Notes under the pieces: generated by a model | Told to the model about the DNA's origin: nothing | The model's input: the letters and a program-made list of their open reading frames with translations, nothing else | The model's database searches: none | Origin: Lucinisca nassula | Taxonomy: Eukaryota; Mollusca; Bivalvia; Lucinida; Lucinidae | Length of the DNA stretch: 64,000 bases | Direction: 5' to 3' | NCBI GenBank assembly: GCA_963580285.1 | Contig: OY757026.1 | Coordinates: forward strand, 82,129,817-82,193,816 | Shown here: piece after piece, positions 32,146 to 43,241 of the stretch | Position numbering within the stretch: position 1 is the stretch's first letter | How the letters are laid out: each line of letters starts with the position of its first letter | Translations under genes and position numbers: made by a program

Positions 32146-32655
32146 AAGATCAGGAATTGATACAATTAACTTACTCCACCCATAAGAGACACCAAAGGGA
32201 AAGAAATACAAACATTAACGACCAGACCATAATGGAAACCTAAACAAAGGAAGGCCATAAGGACAGTTACTTTCCCACAAAATGGACATATGGCCATCCA
32301 AAACCAAAAGACACAAGTGATACACACAGTAAGTAACAAACAACAACATAAATAAATCGCCACAAAAGAGCCGCCTTGGAACGGTCAGTGGAAGATTTCC
32401 ACTGGGGGGCTTAAATCGATTTTACGTGGCCACAATCCTCGCCCTTACTTCCGTCGCGATTTAGACAAATAATTTGTTCAGTCCGCATGAAGGCCTCCTA
32501 ACTCATCAGTGCAACATCTCCGTGAACACAAAAATCAAAGAACCACAGAGGTGAGACAACGGTGAGGACTCGACAGCAAGAAACCACTGAAATGCTGGAG
32601 CAAAAGAAAACCAACAGTCAGACTCCGATGAGCCCGACCAGAGACAGAAAAAAAA
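32146..32655 (-). mobile_element. Penelope-like family 3' end, variant 1
   Basis: On the minus strand it matches 9572-10060 closely: CTGGTCGGGCTCATCGGAG, GAGTTAGGAGGCCTTCATGC, CACTGACCGTTCCAAGGCGG, then the terminal TGTATCAATTCCTGATC. It lies between the two M arms, inverted relative to the copy at 31530. Confidence 0.75.
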
Positions 32656-33339
32656 TCTGAATATGGTTCATAACTCTGTCAAAATGCAATTTTTTTTTCA
32701 GTGACCTACTTGGCCTATTGAAACTCCCTACTTAGATCTAATTTGGGCATAAAATCCTTATGTCTTGACCGATTTTCATAATTGTTGCAGTACTTTTTTT
32801 GGACTAAGTACTAAAATTCTAACAGCTTAAAAGAAAAATGTTGTTGATCGTAAGTTAGAGGGAAGAAATATGCAAAAATGTAATTTTCTGAAAGTAGGTT
32901 TACTTATTGATATCACTTAACCAAACTATGGATACCAATGGTTCGAACTAGTGATACCTATTATTCATATTGTCGATGCCAGTAATCAAGGTTATATTCC
33001 TAAAATCATTTAAAGTAGATCCTCTATCGGATATAATACTCAAAATTTAGGGATGACACTTAGTCGAATGATTCATGAATAAGAATAATAATCTAGGGAA
33101 TAAAAAGCAAAGAGGCGCCCGATTGCAATATACTTTTCTTTTATAGCACAGGAATAGAATTTTTTGTTATTGCATGTACGGTATTTTCCTGCTCAGGAAT
33201 AGTCCTTTTGGTCCTTTTTTTTCTTTGGAAGCGCCCATCTGAAAAGAAAATCGAATATTCAATATAACAATGTATTATGTCAAATCTAAATTTGAGTTTG
33301 CAGCTAAATGGTTAAACCAGACAGACAGCGCACTTAACC

Positions 33340-33985
33340 ACCAGGCCCACTACCCAGACGTAAATACACCAGTCGGATAAACTGGGTGGGACCATACAAA
33401 GACATCGAATCAGGCCACAGTCATCTAATGAATGTTTCATCTTCTTTTTTGTGCACTATCTCCATGTCGAGTGAACTAGCTCCTTGTCGAGAAGACTAGC
33501 TCGTCATAAGTCGCAAGTTACGTTATCACGGCCAAACATTTTTGCTTATTTGAAACTTTCCATATTTCATTTCACTAGGAATGTTGCTTCTGAGGGTGTG
33601 AAGGGCGTACTTTTGACGGAAAATAAAAAATCGTCGGCCAAAATCTCCGTGTTGACATAATTTGGCAATTTTTCTGGTCCGTGATAAAAAGTTTCCTTTC
33701 ATTCATACTCCAGTGCTGCAAATTTCCATGGCAAATTCTAGCGGGGTACAAAGTTAAATCATTTGTATGTGGAACTGCATTGCCGGATATTTTCATAAAT
33801 AGCTTACAAAGAAAAAAAAAGGTGATAAAACTCTGCGAGACATACCTTTGTTTACAAGTTTACTGGTGATTGAGCTAGCTCGAGAGTTGCCGGATGTGTC
33901 GAGACCTACCTTTGTTTACCAGTTTCCTCGTGATGGAGCTAGCTCCAGAGTTCCCGGATGTGTCGTGGGAACAAATTTCCATTGA
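33340..33985 (-). repeat. Right arm of the long inverted repeat (M)
   Basis: The inverse of 30785-31411, with about 90% identity by eye. The outermost 80 bp is present twice (GAGCTAGCTC... and GAGCTAGCTCCAGAG, 33840-33985), a small local duplication. Just inside it at 33296-33352 is a tRNA-like SINE remnant (CAGCGCACTTAACCACCAGG). Confidence 0.8.
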
Positions 33986-34178
33986 CTCATTTTCGAGCTA
34001 GTTCCCCTGATGACCACCAGTGTCTGTTGTCTTAGTCTGTAGATGTGCGTGGCATTATCATCAATTTAAATTTTGTCACCTTTTCGGCATTTGAACTTAG
34101 CCAATATATTGGTTTAAACACTATTAAAATGCATTGTAGTCGCTATCAAATAACCATCATGAAATTTTATATATAACA

Positions 34179-34337
34179 CATCACATGAACAAGTCCGTGA
34201 AAAGGACACCCCCGTAAACCCTACTTAGTAAAGAGAAAACTGGGGTTTACGGAGGTATACATTGTTTTTCTTAATTTTTCTCCAATACATAAGTTCTGAC
34301 AACCTATTTTTCCGGCATAAAAAAGGAGAAATATCAC
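34179..34337 (-). mobile_element. Palindromic MITE, C2 subtype, hairpin lost
   Basis: Starts CATCACATGAACAAGTCCGT. The second stem (AACTGGGGTTTACGGAGG) is present but the central hairpin is reduced to a few bases and the far end is missing. Confidence 0.75.
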
Positions 34338-34339
34338 AA

Positions 34340-34730
34340 ATAATAATAATACTTTATCATATGACGTCACGTCTGAGAGTGTAATAACGCCATGTAATAT
34401 TTTCTGTAATCCACTAGTGGATGATTAAATATGCAAATTAGCTAGATACGTCTCAAAACGTTACATGTACGACTTCCTTAACGGCGTCGTGTTTACTAAT
34501 GGCGGAATATTGACATTTTTGTAAACAAACGTGAATAAAATGCGCTTGAAATGTCATATGATAAATGGAATCTTACATTCGTGCTCATGTATTATTGAAT
34601 TTATTAAACGCATTGATGAAAAAAGATAAAATGCTCGACAAAGCCTCGCATTTTATCCATTTTCCTTTACTCGTTAAATAAATTCAATAATACATGAGCA
34701 CTTATGTAAGATCCTCTGTTTAATGACCCT
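34340..34730 (+). mobile_element. Element K, copy 2
   Basis: The best preserved of three. It contains TGACGTCACG, CCACTAGTGGAT, ATATGCAAATTAGCTAGATA and the hairpin ATAAAATGC-TCGACAAAGCCTCGC-ATTTTATC. It ends TGTAAGATCCTCTG. Confidence 0.75.
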
Positions 34731-35123
34731 TTTTGAGAAATGAAAGAGTGGACTATGTCTCACGACTGAGTTTTCACAATGATTAGCATGAAAAATAAGG
34801 AAAGTCATATTTCTTCCGTCGGGGTTCCCCTTGCGGATTTATTTCCCTGTTGCCATTTTTGGACTTTGGGCCGCATACAGTTTTATACCGATCAATTTGC
34901 AACTTTGCAGGCAGTTTTGTCATGGTATGTAGATGTGCATGTGATTTTGGCATTATCGTCTATTCATTTGTTTTTCTCACTTTTTCGATTTTTGAACTCA
35001 GCCATTTGGGGTGGGCGCGTTTAAATACTATTAATGTGCATTTTAGTGGGTACCAAATGGTTAGGGCTTGAATATTGAGTTTATATATAGCCTCAGCATG
35101 AAAAATATGCAGAATACAAGCGA

Positions 35124-35205
35124 AAGCAATGATCAGGAATCGATACAATCAACCCACAGCTTCCATCAGAGACACCAAAGGGAAAGAAGCACAAACAGCA
35201 GACCC
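35124..35205 (-). mobile_element. Penelope-like family, very short 3' end
   Basis: About 80 bp: GCAATGATCAGGAATCGATA, CATCAGAGACACCAAAGGG. Only the extreme 3' end, so a strongly 5'-truncated copy. Confidence 0.7.
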
Positions 35206-35261
35206 ATATTTTTATTTCGTAGGCATTTTATTTGGGTAGTAATTCCTCCTTTTTTATTTAA

Positions 35262-35790
35262 GAAATAGATCAGCTCTAACTGTGATTTATTGAGTAATTA
35301 ATCACAGTTTGGAGGTCAGTTGTAAAGTAGACAAATCAGGAGCGCGTAGCGCGCGTGATTTGTCTACTTACAACTGACCGACAAACTGTGATTTATTACT
35401 CAACAAAATACAAACTAGAGCTGATCTATTTCGATTTTAACAGGCTGAAAATCGGCAATAATGCTTTTGTTTCCTTCAAAATCTCACAACTTTTCGCCAT
35501 TGTTAGAAGAAATCCCGCTAAAATTATCGACTGAAACACGTGCATTTATATCCTTTTCTAACGTTTTCGATGCGAGAAAATGACGTTATACCGTCTAATG
35601 TCAACATAATCGGCTAGTGACGTCATAAATTGGCAGTTCTTAATGACGTCACGCTCTTCCTTGCCGTAATTTTTTAAAGAATAAAACACAATTATTTTCC
35701 ATTGCCTATAAAGGCGCGCTGTGTTAGAATTTACCGTTGTTCGACTTAGACATTTGACGACAAGATGGTGGAGGGTACTTTTGGTGCACA
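35262..35790 (-). mobile_element. Hairpin-ended element J, copy 1
   Basis: A palindrome of about 170 bp (35266-35436) is formed by AAATAGATCAGCTCTAACTG, AAATCACAGTTT and TAGACAAATCA arms around GAGCGCGTAGCGCGC. It is attached to about 350 bp of unique sequence with TGACGTCA boxes, ending GCGCTGTGTTAGAATT. The copy at 44080-44556 runs in the other direction. No coding frame and no terminal inverted repeat between the two ends. Confidence 0.8.
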
Positions 35791-35826
35791 CTCCTCATAC
35801 TTATTTATACCAATTAATTCAAAACG

Positions 35827-36103
35827 CATTACGACAACACACCCGTGCGACATAGTGCATTTTTCACATCTCCAAAATGGCTACTTTTTATGAAAATCCT
35901 TGATATTTTTCTTATAAAACCTCAAAACATAGGTTGAGGGTGCTCGTTAGAACCGCCTCAGTGATGCGGTTCTAACGAGTTCCCATAACCTATTTTTTGA
36001 AGCAGAAATAAGAAAACTAATGTTTACCCCCGTAAACCACAGTTTTCTCTATATAAAGTGGTGTTTAGAGGGGTCTTCATTTCACGGACTTGTTAACGTG
36101 ATG
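35827..36103 (+). mobile_element. Palindromic MITE, C2 subtype, complete
   Basis: From CATTACGACAACACACCCG to CACGGACTTGTTAACGTGATG-like. The hairpin has two mismatches near its tip (CTCAGTGATGCGG). The best full-length example of this subtype. Confidence 0.9.
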
Positions 36104-37295
36104 GTTATATGGTATTTGGTCATGGTCATAAGATGTGCATGAAATTGATTTGGTATTTGTCACTTCTGATGACGTTTTTGATGCTCTCAAATAAAAGCCA
36201 TTTTATGTTTAAGGGAAAGCATATATTTGTGGGCATAGTGTTTTACAAACACATTTTCTAGTTTGTTTTTCTTTTGGGGTGGGGGTACGGGAGGAGTTTA
36301 ACAGTCAAGTGTGACAGGGTCGACTTTTTCTCAATAGTATTGTTCAAATATCTCCCACCTTCTTTCTACCTCTTAGGCCAGTGAGCCACTATGGGAGGTA
36401 ATGTTTTGTCCCATTCGTACAGTTTCGGTACTTTCTTGTCCAATTTGGTTCACCCATACACGCGCATGCTTCAGACATGCGCATTCCTTTTTGAGCTGAA
36501 AATTGAAGTGGTGTGATTCTCACTTCATCACCTCACATGCTAGTGGAAAGTTGTTTTAGCCATCTGGCACTTTAGTTCCTACTCTACATAGTTTTAGCCT
36601 TAATCTTCACTGAGAGAGCTGCTGTACAGAACAATGTAACCATTGGTATCAATGATGGGAAAGTGTTTGAGATGGCCTTCAGATTCCACAATATCTGGGC
36701 TGGGTTGTGAACTATAACTTGAGATGCGAACCTTCATTAAATGTGCTGTATGTTACACATCGTTGTTTGAACTCCCACAAACGCCCCCTTCTACACAAGT
36801 CTATGCTAAACAATACAGTGTACATTCTTTCGCCAGAATTAGACGACTGTCCTGAAAAAGTTCAATGATCAATCTCAACGAAAGAATGTAATCAATCAGG
36901 CAGGTATCGAACCCGCGACCTCCTGATCACCATCTAACTGTGAGTCCGACTGAGCCACCATTTAATCAAAGCACTGACAGTACTGGACGTTCAAAGAGTG
37001 GAAAAAATGTCCTGAACGGGGACGTAGAATGTTTCGTTTGACCCTTATTTGAAACTTATATTTCATTTGTATACGTTTAACAATATAATTAATGAAGAAC
37101 ATATAGAACATACGTATTGATCTAGGGCAGGCTAATCGGAGCTGAAAAGATAATCGATTATCAGTCCTGTAATTGCGATCGATAATCGATTAGTAATCGC
37201 TAAGGTTTTTGTCATAATATTACCTGCCTGGCTTTATTCTGAGCATGACTCTTACCATATGTTGCACTTTACCATATGTAGATTTGAACAGACAG
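36104..37295. other. Intergenic; SINE B remnant
   Basis: At 36835-36957 a minus-strand family B head is visible (GGTATCGAACCCGCGACCTC, ending GAGTCCGACTGAGCCACC). No gene recognised elsewhere. Around 37160-37200 ATCGATTA units repeat. Confidence 0.55.
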
Positions 37296-37362
37296 GCCTG
37301 AGCAAACAGTGTAGACCCAGACGAGACGCCGCAGAATGCGGCGTCTCATCAGGGTCTGCACT
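37296..37362. repeat. TGATCAG-type hairpin (family F), near perfect
   Basis: GCAAACAGTGTAGACCCAGA faces TCAGGGTCTGCACTGTTTGC, with inner GACGCCGCA / TGCGGCGTC arms and a 4-base loop. The family's cleanest copy. Confidence 0.9.
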
Positions 37363-37639
37363 GTTTGCCACTCATCCAGCTATTTTAGGCATAACTTTGG
37401 GTAGGTAATCATTTTTGTTGAATTTATCGATCGATTAATCGATTATACGATTAATCGTGTCAGCCTTACTTATCAATGGGATCCAGAAAAATGTAATTAG
37501 ACATTTGTTTTCTGTGTCTCATACGAAAGTATATCAATGCAACTAACGAGGGCTGATTGATATGTTGTGAGCCTCGTATTGAAGGAGGTACGCGGGGATG
37601 TTCTTTTTAAGTCCTACTATTCTCTAACTATATAGCACC

Positions 37640-37944
37640 TGGCCCCCGCCCATTGGGACTTGAAGAAATTTATGGGCTGCATGATGCTTCCACGCAGAGC
37701 TGAAACCGATCCGCACACGAGTACTGGTAAACCGCTTAGACGATCTAAGCCTGCCCAGGCAAAGCGGTGCGAGTGTCGGACCGTCCATGCTCATAAACCC
37801 TATTGGTTTCGTTGGGCGGCAGGGCTTGAGATGTCATGTCATCTCAATGTCGGGTAAAAGTCCCACGAAATTGGAAGCAACGTCTCCAAAATGACCTTTA
37901 CAGTGTTGACGGGGACGTTAAACCTCAAATCAAACAAAGAAAAA
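37640..37944 (+). mobile_element. SINE, family A, inserted in mariner
   Basis: Full length. Flanked by a perfect 14-bp direct repeat, AACTATATAGCACC, at 37626-37639 and 37945-37958. The copy is close to the consensus, which suggests it is one of the younger ones. Confidence 0.95.
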
Positions 37945-38049
37945 AACTATATAGCACCGTGTACCCAAGGACTGGTCCAATTTGGCCAGTTTATATTGAC
38001 GAGGTAGGTCTCTAAGGTAAACAAGACAAATAGCTTTCGCAAAATGGAT

Positions 38050-39128
38050 TAAATCGGTGAAAGGGCAGTGATTCAATACTTGCATAAAAGGTTTAACACC
38101 TAAGGATATCCATAATAATATGGCAGCAACAGAAGGGAAGATGTCCCTTCATATGATACAGTGAAAAGGTGGGTTGCGGAATTTAAGCGCGACAGACAGA
38201 GCATTGAGAATGGCCCCCGTCCTTGAAGGCCTGCCAATAGTGCAACCCCAGAAATGGTTAATAAAGTCAATGATATGACTGACAGACGAGTCACAGAAAG
38301 ATATATAGCCAGCAGAGTTGGTATTTCACAGGAAAGAGTACATTCCATTCTGACAGAGAAAGCTTTCGACCCGATGGGTACCAAGACTTCTGACAGTTGA
38401 TCAGACGCATACTATGCGCACATTATCACGTGCTAATCTTAACCTTTTGAGTTTTCTTCAGATATTTGTCACTATGGATGAAACATGGGTCCATCATTTT
38501 ACCCAAGAGGTCAAACAAGAATCGAAACAATGAAGCACCCTGGATCACCCCGCCAAAGAAGGCAAATACTGTTCCATCAGCTGGGGAAGGTTATGGCCTC
38601 GGTTTTCTGGGATGCAGATGGTATTCTGCCGACAGATTATCTCTAAAAGGGACAAACAATCAATGACACATGCTGTGCTTCACTTCTAACGCAGTTAGGG
38701 AAAACATTAAACTTAAGCACCTCGGAAAGCTCACTAAATGTGGGTTGTTCCATCAGGACAATGCTCCTGTTCACCAGTCTGTCATTGTTATGGCTGCCAT
38801 TCACGGTTGTGCTTTTTTGAAGATCCGCCTTATTCACCTGATCACGCACTATCAGACTATCAGTTTCTTTCCCTTTGGTATTTTTCATGGATGGAGTAAG
38901 ATAATTGTATCGATTCCTGATCTTTGTTTTACTTCTACTTTTCATCTATTTTCAAAACTGAAAACGGCTATTTCAGGCACCCACTTTCAGTCCGATAATG
39001 ACGTCATATATGCAGTGGATGACTTTCTGAACAGACAAGAAAATGTGTTGTGTAAAAGTGGCATTGAGGTCCTTAAACATCGCTGGCAAAAGTGTATAGA
39101 TACTGAAGGGGATAATGTTGAAAAATAA
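38050..39128 (+). pseudogene. mariner (DD34D-type) transposase, disrupted
   Basis: N-terminal DNA-binding part with VKRWVAEFKRDRQSIENGPR and RYIASRVGISQERVHSILT. Catalytic part with MDETWVHHF (first D), VFWDADGI and LFHQDNAPVHQS (second D). The PPYSPD...SDY box carrying the third D is readable in a shifted frame at about 38822-38860, immediately before the inserted 3' end. The frame resumes with KLKTAISGTHFQSDNDV and ends KCIDTEGDNVEK. Several frameshifts and stops. The family is known to bind its TIRs and cut at TA. Confidence 0.9.
38862..38940 (+). mobile_element. Penelope-like family, 79-bp 3' end inside mariner
   Basis: GTTTCTTTCCCTTTGG and TTGTATCGATTCCTGATC interrupt the transposase between SDY and HLFSKLK. 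It is extra relative to every mariner, so the insertion is certain even though it is tiny. Confidence 0.85.
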
Positions 39129-39303
39129 TACAATATGTCCGACAAAATTCAATTCCTTCAATATGAGGCTCACAACATATCAATCAGCCCTCGTACTAGT
39201 GATCTGAGTCAGAATTGTTACAATAGAATGTATTGTGATATAATACTATTTGTAACATCTTTATCAAGAGTACATGTATAAGTTTATCAGGCTCCGCGGA
39301 GGA

Positions 39304-39672
39304 AGGAGTGGAAATATATTGTTTTATGATATGACGTCGCGTCTGAGAATGTAATAATGTCATGTAATAAATTCCGTTATCCACTAGTGTAGTAAATATG
39401 CAAATTAGTTAGATACGCCCCGTACATCGTCTTGATCGTCACGATACCAATGGCGGAATATTGAGATTTCTGTGAAACCGAATAGTGAATAAATGCGTTT
39501 TAAATGGTATACGATAAATAGAATTTTGCATTCGTGCTCAGATATTGTTTAATTTATTATACTCGTTGAGGAAAAAAATTAAATTCTCGGTGAAGCCTCT
39601 CATGTTATCCCTTTTAATCAACGCGTTTAATATGTTCAATAATACATGAACACTCATATAAGATCCTCTATA
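39304..39672 (+). mobile_element. Element K, copy 3
   Basis: Follows the mariner end. Markers: TGACGTCGCGTCTGAGAATG, CCACTAGTG, ATATGCAAATTAGTTAGATA and a weakened hairpin. More diverged than the copy at 34340. Confidence 0.7.
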
Positions 39673-39689
39673 TAGTCACTGATAGGGCT

Positions 39690-40400
39690 TTCATATTTCA
39701 CATTCATTGTCACAAGACCTTTCCAATGGCACAATAATGTTTGATTTCGTGACCTTGACCTTGACGTTTGACCTACTTTTTAAAAAACTTTACCATTGGC
39801 CATAACTTTTGATTGGTAAGTGATATGGCTTTCATATTTTATATGTGCATTTCCTGTGACACGTCCTTTCCAGTGGTACCATAATTTTTTACCTCCTGAC
39901 CTTGACCTTGACGTTTGACCTACTTTTTAAAAACTTTAACATTGGTCATAACTTTCGATTGGTATGAGATAGGACTTTCATATTCCACATGTGCATTCCA
40001 TGTCACAATCACCATAATTTCTGACTTTGTCACCATGACCTTAACGTTTGACCTACATTTTAAAAACTTTACTATTGACCATAACTTTCGATTGGTAAGT
40101 GATAGGGCTTTCATATTTCACATGGTTATCCCTTGTCACAAGACCTTTACGGTGGTACCATAATTTTTAAACTTGTGTCCTTGACCTTGACATTTCACCT
40201 ACTTTTAAAGACTTTAACATTGGTCATAACTTTCGATTGGTAAGTGATAGGTCTTTCATATTTCACGTGTGCATTTCTTGTTGTACCATAATATTTGTGG
40301 TATCAACGGAAAGGTCTTGTGACTAGAGATGAACATGTGAAATATGAAACCCTATCACTTACCAATCGAAAGTTATAACCAATAGTAAAGTTTTAAAATG
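39690..40400 (-). repeat. AGGTCA-type satellite array, about 4 units
   Basis: Unit of roughly 140-150 bp on the minus strand: AGGTCAAACGTCAAGGTCAAGG then a spacer with AGTTATGACCAATG and TGAAATATGAAA. The last partial unit at about 40310-40395 is inverted. It is related to the opposite-strand array at 46735-47880. Confidence 0.8.
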
Positions 40401-40492
40401 AAGATCAAACGTTTTTATAAAATAAACAGCACGGGACCAAGAATCGAGCCTTCAGTAACACCGGTATCAATTGGAGTCCACGTCGAGTGAGT

Positions 40493-40657
40493 GAGTGGGT
40501 GTTTGAGGAGTTTTACGTTTCACTAACAGTTAAGGTCATACGGAGACGGGACCTCGGTTTAAAGACTCATCCGTAAGTCTGGAGAAGCCCGGGAGCCATC
40601 CTGCGACCTCTGGTTTACAAGGCGAGTAGCGTAACCACTGCGCCACAGAGGCTTCTA
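40493..40657 (-). mobile_element. SINE, family D (tRNA-Thr UGU-like)
   Basis: The minus strand starts GCCTCTGTGGCGCAGTGGTT (A box), loop CTTGTAA (anticodon TGT), then GACTTACGGATGAG and CTCCGTATGACCTTAACTGT. The 3' end is at the GAGTGAGTGGGTG simple repeat. More complete than the copy at 6158. Confidence 0.8.
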
Positions 40658-41252
40658 AAGTCCATGTCGAACTAGCATCTGGCATCACAACTCTTTGTTG
40701 TCTATCATTAAGGTAGTCGGCAAACCAAGATAAAAGATTTCCAGGGCGCAGTTGTTCAAAGCATCGTTAGCTTAACGAGCTCGTTAGTGGTCATGATCAT
40801 ATTGTTAGCTATTCTAGCAAATACAATATCGAAAATTTTGGTATTTTTGCTGTAAAAATGTGGGCAACTGCTCACATTTTTTCAGCAAAAATGTCAGCAT
40901 ATTTGCCATTATAATGATCAAAGTTTTAACGATACGTTAACTAACGACATTGCTAGTTTTGAACAACTGGTCCAAGTTATTCATGCTCATTTAAGGAGGG
41001 TCGCGCATAACTGACTTTGCCGCATTACGATAACACACCCGTGTGACATAGTGCATATTTACATCTCCAAAATGGCTACTCTTCTGATGAAAATCTGTGA
41101 TATTTTTCTTATAAATACTGCAAACATAGGTTGTGGGTGCTCGTTAGAACCGCCTCGTTGAGGCGGTTCTAACGAGTACCCACAACCTATGTATTGGAGC
41201 AGAAATAAGAAAAATAATTAACACCTCTTTAAACCCCAGTTTTCCCTATATA

Positions 41253-42575
41253 ATCAGAATCAGAATCAGAATCAGAATTGTGACTGGTGACACGTCAAAT
41301 GACATTCATACACCAGGACCTGTGATGTGGTAAGTTAGTCCCTAGCTCTAACCAAAGAGATAAATTTAGCTACACAATCATCATTATCTTCAGCTGTTGA
41401 AATAATAGAATCGGGAAGGGTATTCCAATCTCTAATAGTTCTTGGGAAGAACGACTCTTTATAAATGTCAGTTCTTGCAGTAAGGGTCTGAAACGCAAAC
41501 GAATGGTGATTTCTACAGTGTCTAGCTGGGGGACAAAGGTCATCTGTTGGAATGCTGGCAGCACCCTTTAGACCTTTGTATAAAAGGATTAGCCTACTGT
41601 CTTTTCTCATTTTCTTGAGAGACTACCATTTTAATTTTCCAAGTATTCCAGTCATGCTCCCAGTTTCAAAGCAGTAACTGCCTGTTACAAATCTAGCAGC
41701 TCTATTCTGAACTTTCTCAATTTCCTCGTTAAGGACCACTCCACTGGCATCCCAGATACAACTACCATATTCCAAGATTGGGCGAACAAGACCTTTATAT
41801 GCTCCCTCTTTTACATCCTGAGGGCACTGATGAAGATTTCGCCTCAGGAACCCAAGCGTTCTATTTGCCTTAGTACACATGTTACTAATATGAGTATTCC
41901 ATCTCAAGTTGTGTGAGATTGTCACTCCAAGGTATTTAATGGAGTCCACATTCTCGAGGACCGTTCCCTCTAAGGTGTAAGAAGCCTCAACTTTATTAGA
42001 TCTCTTCCTAGTTATCTGCAAAATATTGCATTTAACTGGCTGGAATCTCATGCCCCATTTTCGGACCCAACATCCTAATCTATCTATGTCAGCCTGAAGT
42101 TTCAGTGAGTCATCTGTATCTCTAATTTCCCGGTAACAAACACAGTCATCTGCGAACATTCTTATTTCTGAGTCATTGTCAGTTGAAATATCATTGATGT
42201 ACAGGGAGAACAAAAGTGGACCAAGAACGGTCCCTTGCGGGACTCCAGATAAAACTGGAGCCCACTCTGAAGATTCACCATTAACAACGACCCACTGTAT
42301 TCTGTAGCAAAGAAAGGAATCTATCCATTTGAGGGTCTTTCCCCCAATTCCATAACCAAATAACTTAGATTTAAGTAGTTCATGAGGAGGGGTGTCAAAA
42401 GCCTTCTCGAAGTCCAGAATAAATGTGTCCACCTGTCCCCCTTTGTCCAAGAGTTTTGCCCAGTCATTAATAGCTGTGCTTAGCGGAGTTTCACAACTCT
42501 GCCTTTTCCTAAATGCACGTTGTCTGTCTGACAAAAGTTTATGTTCGTCCAAGTGGGCCATGATGTTTGAGCAGA
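41253..42575 (-). mobile_element. LINE, 5'-truncated, with target duplication
   Basis: Minus strand. The 3' end is a short TTCTGA repeat (four to five units, 41253-41279), the 5' end starts within the RT. The direct repeat CTATAT lies on both sides (41246-41251 and 42576-42581). A relative with the same 3' end lies at 61146-61494. Likely Jockey/CR1/Nimb-like by its RT motifs. Confidence 0.9.
41335..42561 (-). pseudogene. LINE reverse transcriptase, one nonsense codon
   Basis: The RT is readable in one frame from 42561: QVDTFILDFEKAFDTPPHEL (motif A), LSGVPQGTVLGPLLFSLYIN (motif B), RMFADDCVCY (motif C, FADD), then KYLGVTISHNLRWNTHI and ANRTLGFLRRNL (thumb). A single TAG at 41623-41625 interrupts GKLKW-SLKKMRKDSR. 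The frame then continues to its natural end at 41335 (SLVRARD). The N-terminal endonuclease is missing through 5' truncation. About 409 residues remain, and the one stop is the only visible lesion, so the copy is fairly young. Confidence 0.9.
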
Positions 42576-42630
42576 CTATATGTTTAGGGGTGTAGGGGGG
42601 TGTTCATTTCACGGACTTGTTCACGTGATG

Positions 42631-43241
42631 GTAATCAAGTTCGAATTTTTCCTCAAAATAATTTCAGTTTGTATTTTGTTTTTAAAGTGTTTTCTGAGGT
42701 TTTTGTAACATTAAATTACCATTACAATGTGTTTTTTGTTGTAAAATATTTTACGACTTCATAGACTACTTTCCAGTCTAGTTCGAATGGTTGGAAGCAC
42801 ATGAAAATAGAGAGATAGTCCTGTACAACAAGACCCGACTGACGTTCAGTCACTCTGCAGGAAAGCAGCGTAGCGTAATGTATGGAAGGTCATGAGTTCA
42901 GGACTAATAGGGAGATAAACAGACTAACCCGGTATTTTTCTAGCTACTGATTTGTTTCCTCCGATTGCAGCCCAACAGCTTTCCACGGCAAATCTGAACT
43001 CTCTTTAACGCAAGATGATTACTTTATTTTTCCATTGCTGTCAAAAATATAGTCTCGAAAAGTCTGCCACTGCACATATTCTTTGGCCATACTTTCAACT
43101 TTGTCAACACAAACAAAACAATGAATCAATAGTGAAGTTTAGTGAGTTTGCGTGACGTCATATATATGAAAAAGAAAAAACAAAACTGCCATATTTACCC
43201 ACCAAGTTATTGGTATGAAGTAAAAGTGCAGGCACAACTGT
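42631..43241. other. No gene or repeat recognised
   Basis: About 600 bp. The 42860-42910 part (GCGTAGCGTAATGTATGG, AAGGTCATGAGTTCAGG) is faintly tRNA-like but too weak to call. Confidence 0.5.

Larger units (their letters stand above)
37547..39193 (+). mobile_element. mariner element with two later insertions
   Basis: Inverted ends of about 40 bp (CGAGGGCTGATTGATATGTT left and its complement right) lie next to TA dinucleotides. The transposase relic occupies 38050-39128. A SINE A sits at 37640-37944 and a Penelope-like 3' end at 38862-38940. Without them the element would be about 1.26 kb, the usual mariner length. Confidence 0.9.
41023..42630 (+). mobile_element. Palindromic MITE, C2 subtype, split by a LINE
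   Basis: 41023-41252 and 42576-42630 together make one MITE: CATTACGATAACACACCC, a perfect hairpin (GGTTGTGGGTGCTCGTTAG arm), AACCCCAGTTTTCCCTATAT, then GGGGTGTAGGGGGG and CACGGACTTGTTCACGTGATG-like. The LINE sits in the TATATA of its second stem. Confidence 0.9.

Noticed and set aside
38670..39128. 152-codon frame as an independent gene
   Set aside because: It joins pieces of mariner transposase to an inserted Penelope-like 3' end.
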